DNA of 9,411 nt, taken from the NCBI GenBank assembly GCA_900545125.1, contig UQXS01000090.1, positions 1-9,411 on the forward strand. Reading direction: 5' to 3'. The notes below the pieces were generated by a model. The model was not told where the DNA came from. It saw only the letters and a list, made by a program, of their open reading frames with translations, and did not search any database. Shown in pieces: positions 1 through 6,684 of this stretch. Each line of letters begins with the position of its first letter. Within the stretch, counting starts at the first letter, position 1. The position numbers and the translations under genes are program-made. Source of the DNA: an uncultured Ruminococcus sp. (GTDB taxonomy: Bacteria > Bacillota > Clostridia > Oscillospirales > Ruminococcaceae).

Positions 1-1
1 A

Positions 2-397
2 AAAGGCTCGGAGGTCGGAAGATCTTTTGAGGAACTCCGGGAGATAATCGACAGAGTAGAGCTGAATGACAAACTCGGTGTCTGCTTTGATACCTGTCAT
101 GTCTGGGACGGCGGCTATGATATCGTCAATGATCTTGACGGCGTTTTAGGGGAATTCGACCGGATAATCGGTCTTGACAGGCTGAAAGCAATTCATCTTA
201 ACGACAGTATGAATCCTCTGGGAGCACATAAGGACAGACACGCTAAGATCGGTGAGGGACATATCGGTGCGGACGCTCTGATAAGAGTGATAAATCATCC
301 GAAGCTCCGTGGACTTCCCGTTATTCTGGAAACACCTAACGATATCGAGGGATATGCAAGTGAAATAAAGTTCCTGCGTGAGAATTACAGTGATTAA
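2..397 (+). CDS. nfo: Endonuclease IV (AP endonuclease), C-terminal part, cut by window start
   Basis: This is the last 131 residues of a metal-dependent apurinic/apyrimidinic endonuclease that nicks DNA 5' to abasic sites in base excision repair, in the cytoplasm. The visible part begins in the GSEVG segment that follows the family's conserved LENTAG-type Glu motif. It then carries FDTCHVWDGGYD (visible residues 29-40), AIHLNDS (63-69), HKDRHAKIGEG (76-86) and VILETPND (107-114). By comparison with E. coli Nfo as I remember it, the metal ligands would be D30, H33, H65, D78, H80 and E110, and all are present. The family is about 280 residues, so slightly more than half lies outside the window. 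The frame is open from base 2 to the TAA at 395-397. An internal ATG at 209 is not a start. The call is firm; only the N-terminus is unseen. Confidence 0.96.
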   Translation, partial: KGSEVGRSFEELREIIDRVELNDKLGVCFDTCHVWDGGYDIVNDLDGVLGEFDRIIGLDRLKAIHLNDSMNPLGAHKDRHAKIGEGHIGADALIRVINHPKLRGLPVILETPNDIEGYASEIKFLRENYSD

Positions 398-424
398 ATT
401 TTAGGGCAATATTGACATTATAAT

Positions 425-429
425 GGAGG
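425..429 (+). promoter_or_regulatory. Ribosome-binding site of the broken lipoprotein gene
   Basis: GGAGG lies 5 nt upstream of the ATG at 435. It shows that translation starts here, in the same frame as the long downstream reading frame, which supports reading 435-1679 as one gene. Confidence 0.75.
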
Positions 430-434
430 AACTT

Positions 435-1679
435 ATGAAAAAAATAATATGTTTCTCTCTGGCATTGACAGCAGCAATTACGGTAACGTCCTGTGAAAAA
501 AATGCTGATGACAGTGATAAGGACACGGACGGCAATGTAATTATTTCTCCGATATAAACCACTTCTGTAACCTATACAGAAATTACCACTGCCGCAAACA
601 CTGAATATGCGTCAGAGAACAGCGCATTCTATTACACTCCGCCTGTAGAACTGCCTGATGGGGTATCCGAAAACAAGGAAAACGTCAAGGCAGACGGTTT
701 TGTGTATACCGATTATCTCGGCAGTGAATATGACTCGTTAGCTTTGATTGCATTAGATGATAAATATGCTTATTTTGAAAAGTGGATCTGTAATTTTTCA
801 AATTGTCCTGATATGTCTTTTTATAAATACGATCTTACCACGGGAGAATCAACTGAATTTAATGGAATTGTTCCGGGATTCAATGTAAAAACAGGAGATA
901 CTGCATTTATTGATGGCAGGATATATTCTGTTATGTATGGCTCTGAAGGTCGGATACATTATTTATTGGACACACGTACAAACGTCGCTGAAATAATTCA
1001 GAAGGGTGAAGGCAGCGACAGCCTTATGCGTACAACTCATGCCGTCGGCAAAGATTCCTATATGGAGATATGGGCGACAGGTCAGGGGTATAATCAGACT
1101 ATTCATGTAATGTTGTTTAATAAAAGCGGCAGCAGAGAGATAATAACAAAGAAATATAATTCCAGTAAGGAAAGGCTTGTCTATACCGCAAACGGAGATC
1201 ATATCTACGAATATGCGCAGACATCGGATTCAACAGAGCCTTGTCTTAATATCTACAATGAAAACGGCGAGCTTGAATCGTCAGTCTGCCTGAAAGAAAT
1301 CGCATATGAATTAAAGCAGGATCCGGATAATTATGTTGCGCAAATGAATGTAAGCGGAAGATTTATTTCTTTTGACTTTAACTTCGGCGAATCAACTGCT
1401 AAAAGTTATATTTATGACATGGAAAGCGGAAACTATTATCGTGCAGACGGCTGTCAGAGCATTGCCACGCCGAATTATCTTCCGCCCGATTTCGGGAAAA
1501 TTCTTTTTCTGCAAAGAAACAGTGATTCGGAGGGAACAAAGTTTGATTTGTTCTGTCTATACGCAAACGGAGATATTGAGAAACTTTCAGAGAATATAGG
1601 AATTGATACTATGATCGTTGCCAATGGCGAAAAGGTTGCCTATTTTAAGAATAAAGAGCTTTATACGATAGAATATTAA
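435..1679 (+). pseudogene. Secreted lipoprotein with predicted beta-propeller-like body, interrupted by one in-frame TAA
   Basis: From the ATG at 435 the frame encodes MKKIICFSLALTAAITVTSC, a lipoprotein signal peptide with lipobox VTSC (Cys20). A short acidic Asp-rich stretch follows, then TAA at 555-557 (codon 41). The same frame stays open to the TAA at 1677-1679, 414 codons in all including the internal stop. Just after it is a Thr/Ser-rich linker typical of cell-surface lipoproteins, then a body of roughly six or seven repeats of a strand-rich pattern such as 'YFYKYDLTTG', 'HYLLDTRTN' and 'FDLFCLYANGD'. This resembles a beta-propeller or TolB-like fold, by inference. The gene is either inactivated by a point change (for example CAA or GAA to TAA), or the base is a sequencing error, or the stop is suppressed. 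A GTG at 702 could open the 325-residue remainder but has no convincing ribosome-binding site and would lack the signal peptide. I recognise no specific family. Confidence 0.72.
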
Positions 1680-1715
1680 AAAAACGGCTCTCCGGATGAA
1701 CGGAGAGCCGTTTTT
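1680..1715. terminator. Bidirectional intrinsic terminator between convergent genes
   Basis: A 15-bp perfect stem (A-rich 5' end, core CGGCTCTCCG, 1680-1694 with 1701-1715) closes a GATGAA loop. It is followed by a T-run on the plus strand and by a T-run on the minus strand as well. It starts directly after the lipoprotein stop and ends 27 nt downstream of the pduL stop, so it can end transcription from both sides. Confidence 0.93.
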
Positions 1716-1742
1716 ATGTATTTGCCTTAAAACCCAAGAAAA

Positions 1743-2324
1743 TCAGCCTATTTCAACGATTTCGCCGTAAAGTTCACGTCCTGCGCCTACAGCGTTTGAT
1801 TCGTCGGTGTCGATGTGCATTGCACGTGCATACTTTTCAGAAACGCGGCACACAACGTCGCCAAGAATTGCACTTCTCTCAGGAGTAGCAAGCTTTACCC
1901 ATACTACCTGCTTGTCCTTTACGCCAAGTTCCTCAGCGTCGGCAGGAGTAAGATGAATGTGTCTCTTAGCAACGATAACGCCCTCGGAGATTTCAATTTC
2001 GCCGGCAGGGCCGATAAGCTTGCAGGCACCTGATCCTGCAATGTCAGCGGATTCTCTGATAGGAGCAGCAATTCCGATAGAACGGGCATCAGTAGCGGAA
2101 AGCTCGACCTGTGTTTCAGGACGTACAGGACCGAGGATAGAAACGCCGGCAAGTTCCTTTTTAGGGCCAACGACTGTTACTCTCTCCTCGCAGGCAAACT
2201 GACCGGGCTGGGAAAGATCTTTTTTCTTTGTAAGCTCATAACCCTTGCCGAAAAGAATTTCAAGGTGCTCCTGAGTTACGTGTACGTGACGGGCGGATGT
2301 TTCAACGATAAAAGTTTTAGACAT
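1743..2324 (-). CDS. pduL: PduL-type phosphate acyltransferase (phosphotransacetylase/phosphotransbutyrylase class)
   Basis: This 193-residue protein belongs to the PduL family, which swaps CoA and phosphate on short acyl groups (acyl-CoA + Pi to acyl-phosphate + CoA) using zinc. The two-fold family layout is visible: ARHVHVT (residues 11-17), GPVRPETQVE (65-74), KRHIHLTPADAEELGV (120-135) and GDVVCRVS...MHIDTDE (155-175). From family knowledge, the likely metal ligands are H13, H15, E74, H122, H124 and H170, with R68 contacting phosphate. The protein begins almost directly at the first His motif, so it has no room for a microcompartment-targeting peptide, and no shell gene is nearby. A housekeeping acetyl-CoA/acetate role is the natural inference. 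I chose the start at 2324 because GGAGG sits 8 nt before it. The ATG at 2339 is part of that ribosome-binding site. It has its own promoter at 2376-2404. Confidence 0.93.
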   Translation of the reverse strand: MSKTFIVETSARHVHVTQEHLEILFGKGYELTKKKDLSQPGQFACEERVTVVGPKKELAGVSILGPVRPETQVELSATDARSIGIAAPIRESADIAGSGACKLIGPAGEIEISEGVIVAKRHIHLTPADAEELGVKDKQVVWVKLATPERSAILGDVVCRVSEKYARAMHIDTDESNAVGAGRELYGEIVEIG

Positions 2325-2332
2325 AGTAAAAG

Positions 2333-2337
2333 CCTCC
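2333..2337 (-). promoter_or_regulatory. Ribosome-binding site that decides the pduL start
   Basis: On the minus strand GGAGG ends 8 nt before the ATG at 2324. An in-frame ATG at 2339 overlaps this motif (ATGGAGG) and has no comparable site of its own, so the five extra residues MEAFT should not be annotated. Confidence 0.85.
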
Positions 2338-2375
2338 ATATATTATTGGGATTCATCCCTGATTAACCTTTTCTT

Positions 2376-2404
2376 ATTTTACACTATTTTTCCGGAAACG
2401 TCAA
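2376..2404 (-). promoter_or_regulatory. SigA-type promoter of pduL
   Basis: On the minus strand TTGACG (2404-2399) and TAAAAT (2381-2376) are separated by exactly 17 nt, close to the TTGACA/TATAAT consensus. A transcript would begin near 2369 and give a leader of about 45 nt before the ATG. No terminator is seen between the antiporter gene and this promoter, so read-through into pduL is also possible. Confidence 0.8.
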
Positions 2405-2419
2405 GACCTGATAAGAAAA

Positions 2420-3358
2420 TTATCTCACAAAAAGATAAACGGTGTATCCTGCATACAGAACTGCCATTGATATTCCGTGCCATCTGACGAGTTTTTTCTT
2501 CGGCAGACAGAAAGCGAGCACCAGCAGACTTGAAGCTATGAGGAATATTGTATCAATGGAATTCTGTATTGTAAATCCAATAGGCGAAATGACAGCGGCG
2601 ATCCCGAGTACAAAGAGGATATTGAAGACGTTTGACCCGATAACATTTCCAAGAGCCATATCTATTTCGTTTTTTCTGGCAGCTATGACCGACGTAACAA
2701 GTTCAGGCAGGCTTGTGCCGAGAGCAACTATTGTCATGCCTATAAGGTTGTCCGACATACCAAGACTTTTTGCAATATCTGATGCCCCCTCAACCACCAT
2801 TTTTCCTCCGGCAGCAATGGCGATTATTCCGCCGATTATATATATGATGCATCGCCAGGCAGGAAGTATTTTGATTTCCTCTTCATCGCTTATCAGAGTA
2901 TCGGATCGTCTTGCCTTCAAAGCGCTGTTTACCATGATGTAAAGGAAAAATATAAACAAAAGCAGCAAAACGATTCCAGCTATGCGTGATATGCTGCCGG
3001 TGAAAAATCCGAATCCGAGCAGAACAGCGGCTGCAAGTATTGAAAAAGGAAAATCTCTTTTCAATGTATCACGGTTTATCGGCAGCGGACAAAGAATTGC
3101 GCAAAGACCTGCCACGATCATAAGATTGAAAATATTTGAACCGACGGCGTTGCTGATAGAAAGGTCGTTTTTGTCAGCCAGTGAAGCGCTGATGCTTACA
3201 GATGTCTCCGGCAGACTTGTTCCCATTGCAACGATTGTCATGCCGATGATGATTGGCGGTATGCTTAGTTTCTTTGCGGCTGATGAACTGCCCTCAACGA
3301 AGAAGTCGGCACCCTTTATAAGCAGGACGAAGCCTGCTATTAGCAAAAAATACATCAT
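2420..3358 (-). CDS. Calcium/sodium antiporter of the CaCA (NCX/YrbG-like) family
   Basis: This 312-residue inner-membrane protein is a Ca2+/cation antiporter, probably exporting Ca2+ in exchange for Na+ or another cation. Both signature alpha repeats are intact and similar: alpha-1 with GMTIVAMGTSLPE (39-51) and NAVGSNIFNL (70-79), and alpha-2 with GMTIVALGTSLPE (207-219) and GNVIGSNVFNIL (237-248). The ion-binding glutamates of the GTSLPE motifs are E51 and E219. About ten hydrophobic helices are visible, and the loop joining the halves (near 148-166) is short and acidic (DEEE). That gives the usual length for bacterial members; the large regulatory loop of animal NCX is absent. The start at 3358 follows AGGAG by 10 nt; a second Met at 3355 is spaced less well. 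The gene is divergent from the permease at 3574, and its own promoter lies at 3392-3420. The exact ion specificity cannot be read from the sequence. Confidence 0.93.
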   Translation of the reverse strand: MMYFLLIAGFVLLIKGADFFVEGSSSAAKKLSIPPIIIGMTIVAMGTSLPETSVSISASLADKNDLSISNAVGSNIFNLMIVAGLCAILCPLPINRDTLKRDFPFSILAAAVLLGFGFFTGSISRIAGIVLLLLFIFFLYIMVNSALKARRSDTLISDEEEIKILPAWRCIIYIIGGIIAIAAGGKMVVEGASDIAKSLGMSDNLIGMTIVALGTSLPELVTSVIAARKNEIDMALGNVIGSNVFNILFVLGIAAVISPIGFTIQNSIDTIFLIASSLLVLAFCLPKKKLVRWHGISMAVLYAGYTVYLFVR

Positions 3359-3391
3359 AGATTTTTAACTCCTGTAATTCCAATTTCTATT

Positions 3392-3420
3392 AGTATACCA
3401 CATATATCTCTTTTTTGCAA
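3392..3420 (-). promoter_or_regulatory. Promoter of the calcium/sodium antiporter gene
   Basis: On the minus strand TTGCAA (3420-3415) and TATACT (3397-3392) are separated by 17 nt. The transcript would start near 3385 and give a leader of about 27 nt containing the AGGAG site at 3373-3369. Confidence 0.8.
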
Positions 3421-3428
3421 GAGTTATC

Positions 3429-3439
3429 GACAAGTTGTC
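3429..3439. repeat. Short interrupted palindrome in the divergent intergenic region
   Basis: GACAA-G-TTGTC is an 11-base inverted repeat lying 9 nt upstream of the antiporter -35 box and about 70 nt upstream of the permease -35 box. It could be half of an operator or chance. No second copy was seen, so function is unproven. Confidence 0.3.
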
Positions 3440-3508
3440 CAAAAAAGTGATAGACGGGTGAAAAAACGGACCTTATTTGTAGAAAATTATCATCCTGTCT
3501 GAATTTTC

Positions 3509-3537
3509 TTGAAAAATCTGAGCGGATGTGCTATAAT
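3509..3537 (+). promoter_or_regulatory. Strong SigA-type promoter of the permease operon
   Basis: TTGAAA (3509-3514), a 17-nt spacer and a perfect TATAAT (3532-3537) place the transcript start near 3544, about 30 nt before the ATG at 3574, with GGAGG at 3562-3566 in the leader. It is the best promoter match on the plus strand of this window. Confidence 0.88.
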
Positions 3538-3573
3538 TCGTAATGGATTTTTGATTTTAATGGAGGCTTTTTT

Positions 3574-4923
3574 ATGACAGCACAAATTTTTGCCGTAATA
3601 ATTTTTGTTGCAATGTTCATTATGATCGTGCTTGACAAAATAGAGCGGCATTACGTGACGCTTGGCAGCGGAGTTCTGACTATTGCCGTAGTTTTCGGTA
3701 TCTGTCAGCACAGCTGGACTGCAATCTGGAATACGCTTGCGATAAAGAATTTCGCAACGACAGAATTCTGGTATGCCACGTCGGAAAGCGAAAGCAAGGG
3801 TATCAACTGGGCTACGATAATCTTCATTGCCGGAATGATGGTAATGGTCGAGGGAATGGCGAAAGCAGGATTTTTCCGCTGGCTCTGCATGAAGATAGCA
3901 TTTCTGGTAAAATGCCGGACGATACCTGTCTTTATCACATTCATGATAATGTCGGCAGTTCTTTCAATGTTTATCGACAGCATTACTGTTATCATGTTTT
4001 TAGCGGCTGTAACTATCGAACTTGCACAGCTTCTCAGGTTCAATCCCGTGCCGATGATACTGTCGGAGATTTTCTGCGCAAATCTGGGCGGAAGCGCTAC
4101 GATGTGCGGAGATCCTCCTAATATTATTGTGGGAACTTCTATGGGATATTCATTTTTTGATTTTCTCAGCAATACGGGCGTGGCTGCCGGAATATCGCTT
4201 GTATTTTCAGTGGTATTTTTCTACTTTGCGTTCAGGAAGGAACTTGTTTCGGATAACGCCGAAAAAATCGACATAAGCAAGCTTCCCAAGCCGTCGGAGG
4301 CTATTACAAACAAGAAGGACTTCATTGTCAGCAGCCTTATTTTCGGACTTGCTGTTGTTCTTCTTGTAACACATTCCATAACTCATCTTACGGTTGCAAC
4401 TATCGGTCTTGCAATAGCAGTCATTACGATTATAGCGGCAGGAAAAAGTACACCTGAAATCATGAAAAAGGTGGATTATAAGACTGTAGTATTCTTTATC
4501 GGACTGTTTATCGTTGTAAGCGGCCTTGAAGAAACCGGAATCCTTGAACTTATCGCACAGTTCATTGAAAAAATAAGCGGCGGAAACGCAATGGCAATGA
4601 TAGCTATTATTCTCTGGGTATCGGCGATTGCCAGTGCTTTTGTTGATAATATTCCGTTTGCGGCCACAATGGTTCCTGTTATACAGAGTCTTGCCGCTTC
4701 GACCGGAGTAAGTCTGCATACGCTTGCATGGACGCTTTCTATCGGTACGGATATCGGCGGAAGCGCAACTCCCATCGGAGCTTCCGCAAATGTTGTAGGA
4801 ACTTCCGTAGCAGCCAAGAACGGTCATCCTGTAAGCTGGGGAAGATACTGCAAAAAACTTGCTCCTGCAACAGTAATGGTACTTGCTATTTCGACAGTAT
4901 ATATATTTGTACGCTATATTTGA
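3574..4923 (+). CDS. Ion transporter superfamily permease (ArsB/NhaD/P-protein-like, SLC13-type)
   Basis: This 449-residue integral membrane protein has many hydrophobic segments and two inverted-repeat halves. Paired motifs show the pseudo-symmetry: FIDSITVIMF (133-142) with FVDNIPFAATM (356-366), and NLGGSATMCGDPPNIIVGTS (170-189) with TDIGGSATPIGASANVVGTS (392-411). The GGSAT...P/G...N...GTS hairpins are hallmarks of the ion transporter superfamily that includes ArsB, NhaD, the P protein and the SLC13 carboxylate carriers. Which substrate it moves (arsenite, Na+/H+, dicarboxylate or another anion) cannot be decided. No arsenic-resistance partner such as ArsR, ArsA or ArsC lies nearby, so I do not call it arsB. 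A charged region near 220-250 may be the cytosolic link between halves. GGAGG lies 7 nt before the ATG. It is first in an apparent three-gene operon, with 18 nt to the next start. Confidence 0.88.
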   Translation: MTAQIFAVIIFVAMFIMIVLDKIERHYVTLGSGVLTIAVVFGICQHSWTAIWNTLAIKNFATTEFWYATSESESKGINWATIIFIAGMMVMVEGMAKAGFFRWLCMKIAFLVKCRTIPVFITFMIMSAVLSMFIDSITVIMFLAAVTIELAQLLRFNPVPMILSEIFCANLGGSATMCGDPPNIIVGTSMGYSFFDFLSNTGVAAGISLVFSVVFFYFAFRKELVSDNAEKIDISKLPKPSEAITNKKDFIVSSLIFGLAVVLLVTHSITHLTVATIGLAIAVITIIAAGKSTPEIMKKVDYKTVVFFIGLFIVVSGLEETGILELIAQFIEKISGGNAMAMIAIILWVSAIASAFVDNIPFAATMVPVIQSLAASTGVSLHTLAWTLSIGTDIGGSATPIGASANVVGTSVAAKNGHPVSWGRYCKKLAPATVMVLAISTVYIFVRYI

Positions 4924-4941
4924 AATTAACAGGAGGAAATT

Positions 4942-5535
4942 ATGGGACAGATAATTATTTCAGTCGGACGTGAATTCGGCAGCGGCGGTCGTGTTATCGC
5001 CGAGGCACTTGCAAAGAGATTTGAGATGCCGATATATGACCGTCATCTTATTCTTGAGATCGCAGAAAAGACCGGACTTGCACCGGAAGAAATCGAGAAA
5101 TATAATGAAAATCCGAAGCACAGGCTTTTTTCACGTTCTGTAAGGGGATACAGCAACTCTATCGAGGACAATATCGCAGAAATGCAGTTTAAATTCATTG
5201 AGGACAAAGCCGCAAGCGGGGAATCGTTTGTGGTAGTGGGACGCTGCTCCGAAACGAAACTGCGTAAGTATAAGGGTCTTGTATCGCTGTTTATTCTGGG
5301 CGATACAAATGAAAAAGTTAAGCGTGTCATGGATGTCTATGAGCTGTCCGAGGAAAAAGCAAGAGATCTCATAGACAAAAAGGACAGAAAGAGAAAGCGC
5401 TATCACAACTATCACTGCTCAGGTCACTGGGGAGATTCGAGACTTTACGATCTCAGCATCAACAGCAGCCGTCTTGGAATAGACCGCACCGTTGATATGC
5501 TTGAAAAGTATATTCGTGCCAGAATGAGCGAATGA
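4942..5535 (+). CDS. Cytidylate-kinase-like family protein
   Basis: This 197-residue cytoplasmic protein matches the cytidylate-kinase-like family found in many Firmicutes. It opens with a nucleotide-binding strand and loop, IISVGREFGSGGR (5-17). PIYDRHLILEIAEKTGL (30-46) follows, then a VVVGRCS strand (98-104), LFILGD (117-122), and a basic LID-like KKDRKRKRYHNYH (147-159). The fold is that of a P-loop NMP kinase, but the usual GKS/GKT of the loop is GGR, so the canonical Walker lysine is missing. This is normal for the family as I recall it. CMP or dCMP phosphorylation is therefore not assured, and the housekeeping Cmk is probably elsewhere. AGGAGG sits 5 nt before the ATG. It lies 18 nt after the permease and 18 nt before the next gene, so it is almost certainly co-transcribed with both. 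Confidence 0.88.
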   Translation: MGQIIISVGREFGSGGRVIAEALAKRFEMPIYDRHLILEIAEKTGLAPEEIEKYNENPKHRLFSRSVRGYSNSIEDNIAEMQFKFIEDKAASGESFVVVGRCSETKLRKYKGLVSLFILGDTNEKVKRVMDVYELSEEKARDLIDKKDRKRKRYHNYHCSGHWGDSRLYDLSINSSRLGIDRTVDMLEKYIRARMSE

Positions 5536-5553
5536 TGTGATACAGAGGGATTT

Positions 5554-6552
5554 ATGGGAGTTTTATTATTTTTTTTCGGAACGTTTATAGGCGTTACTGT
5601 GGTTTCAGGTTTTATGAATCTCGTGAAATTCACGGTAAATAAAGCGTTCGGACGGAATGTTGTTCTATTCAGGTTCATAAACGTATTTTATCGGGAACAC
5701 AGTGGATTCAGTCATATCGGTTTTTCTCCTGTCTGTGAACTGGAAATGCGTAAGGACGAGGACACAGACCGATCAGTTATAGCTGCCTTTGTCATAGAGA
5801 TGACGATAGATGTGCTTGCATGCGCTGCTTACAATGTATTTATGGTAAGGCTGTGGACAGATAAGAATGCCGATGAAAGGATAATCGCTTTCCTTCTGGG
5901 TATCGGCGCTTGGTTTGTATTGTTCCTGATTGTGAATTTTATATGTCTTTATACCGCATTAAAACGGCGTTTTTCGGAAGTAAACAAACAACGTGCCGAG
6001 ATCCATGACAAGATGAGGGACGGTCTTTCTTTTGATGATATAGACGTTCCTGATTACAAGATGATGGACAGCAGAGCTACAAAATCAAATATTGTAAATT
6101 ATCTTGTTATTGCTTTTATAAAGAAGCTCTGGGATGATGATATTGCCGGTGCAGGTGAGATAATTCATTCTCAGGAAACAGCGCTGAAAATTGATTATAT
6201 TGATATGCCAAAAGAGTATCTTATAGCATGGTCGAGAGCTTATTACGATTTGCTGTATTATTATTCGGCGGTATGCCTTAATAAGTCACGGGCAGATTAT
6301 TTTTATGATATGCTGAAAGACCAGCTGCACAGCGATATGGATGCCGATGCACAGCGTATTCTTGCTGCTTATTATTTCTATGTGGGGAATGATATAGTGA
6401 CGGCTGAACGCTGCGCATTCAGGGCGGAGGAAGCAGCTCACGACTGCAAGACCAGGGCGGAAAGACTTGTTGAAGATAAGCTGATTAAAAAACTCATCGC
6501 TGATATACACGAAAAAAAGAAATATTTAGAATCATTGAGGGCAGCGTTATGA
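5554..6552 (+). CDS. Unrecognised membrane protein: three TM helices plus helical cytosolic tail
   Basis: I do not recognise this 332-residue protein. Hydrophobic segments lie near residues 3-24, 75-98 and 110-136. A charged loop (25-74) separates the first two. KRRF directly follows the third, so by the positive-inside rule the N-terminus is outside and the 195-residue tail is cytosolic. The tail looks all-helical, with Ala/Tyr-rich helices such as AWSRAYYDLLYYYSAV and ILAAYYFYVGND, a TPR-like spacing, and a basic C-terminus. It might be a small solenoid for protein contacts, by inference. The MGVLLFFF start follows a weaker GAGGG site 4 nt away. It is last in the permease/kinase-like operon, and its stop codon lies inside the operon terminator. 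Its position suggests it assists or anchors the other two products, but nothing in the sequence proves that. Confidence 0.85.
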   Translation: MGVLLFFFGTFIGVTVVSGFMNLVKFTVNKAFGRNVVLFRFINVFYREHSGFSHIGFSPVCELEMRKDEDTDRSVIAAFVIEMTIDVLACAAYNVFMVRLWTDKNADERIIAFLLGIGAWFVLFLIVNFICLYTALKRRFSEVNKQRAEIHDKMRDGLSFDDIDVPDYKMMDSRATKSNIVNYLVIAFIKKLWDDDIAGAGEIIHSQETALKIDYIDMPKEYLIAWSRAYYDLLYYYSAVCLNKSRADYFYDMLKDQLHSDMDADAQRILAAYYFYVGNDIVTAERCAFRAEEAAHDCKTRAERLVEDKLIKKLIADIHEKKKYLESLRAAL

Positions 6553-6567
6553 CTGCCCTTATTTTTT
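6538..6567 (+). terminator. Intrinsic terminator overlapping the stop codon of the preceding gene
   Basis: AGGGCAG (6538-6544) pairs with CTGCCCT (6553-6559) across an 8-nt loop, followed by TATTTTTT. The loop ends with the TGA stop at 6550-6552, so the stem's left arm is coding. It ends the three-gene operon. Confidence 0.85.
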
Positions 6568-6619
6568 CAGATATTTTTCTGATTTTTTACAAAAAACAGT
6601 GGCTTTTTTGCTTCATATA

Positions 6620-6628
6620 TGTTATAAT
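6620..6628 (+). promoter_or_regulatory. Extended -10 promoter of the cysteine desulfurase-thiI operon
   Basis: TGTTATAAT combines a perfect -10 (TATAAT, 6623-6628) with the TGn extension. The matching -35 position (TGGCTT, 6600-6605, 17-nt spacer) is poor, as is usual for extended -10 promoters. The start would be near 6635, giving a leader of about 50 nt. I see no riboswitch-like structure in it. Confidence 0.75.
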
Positions 6629-6684
6629 TAAATTTATAGCATCGTCATACGGTGTGAATATAAAAAATATTAGGAGTTTAGAAA

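Noticed and set aside
412..424. TTGACA followed by TATAAT before the lipoprotein gene
   Set aside because: The two boxes are only 1 nt apart, and the TATAAT touches the ribosome-binding site, so they cannot form a promoter for the ATG at 435. The gene may be read from upstream.
702..1679. An independent gene starting at GTG 702
   Set aside because: There is no good ribosome-binding site, no signal peptide, and the frame is continuous upstream with a lipoprotein linker and a proper start at 435.
2325..2339. Five-residue N-terminal extension of pduL (MEAFT)
   Set aside because: Its ATG is part of the GGAGG site that serves the ATG at 2324.
3424..3432. DnaA-box-like TTATCGACA
   Set aside because: It has one mismatch to TTATCCACA and stands alone, with no replication genes or further boxes nearby.
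4207..4827. Minus-strand open frame (206 codons) opposite the permease
   Set aside because: Its composition (Cys, Asn, Ser and Tyr rich) is that of an antisense shadow, and the plus strand is clearly coding.
3574..4923. Naming the permease arsB
   Set aside because: The superfamily motifs do not fix the substrate, and no ars genes are nearby.
6629..6684. Possible riboswitch before the desulfurase-thiI operon
   Set aside because: The leader is only about 50 nt, AT-rich, and shows no TPP or other conserved riboswitch core.
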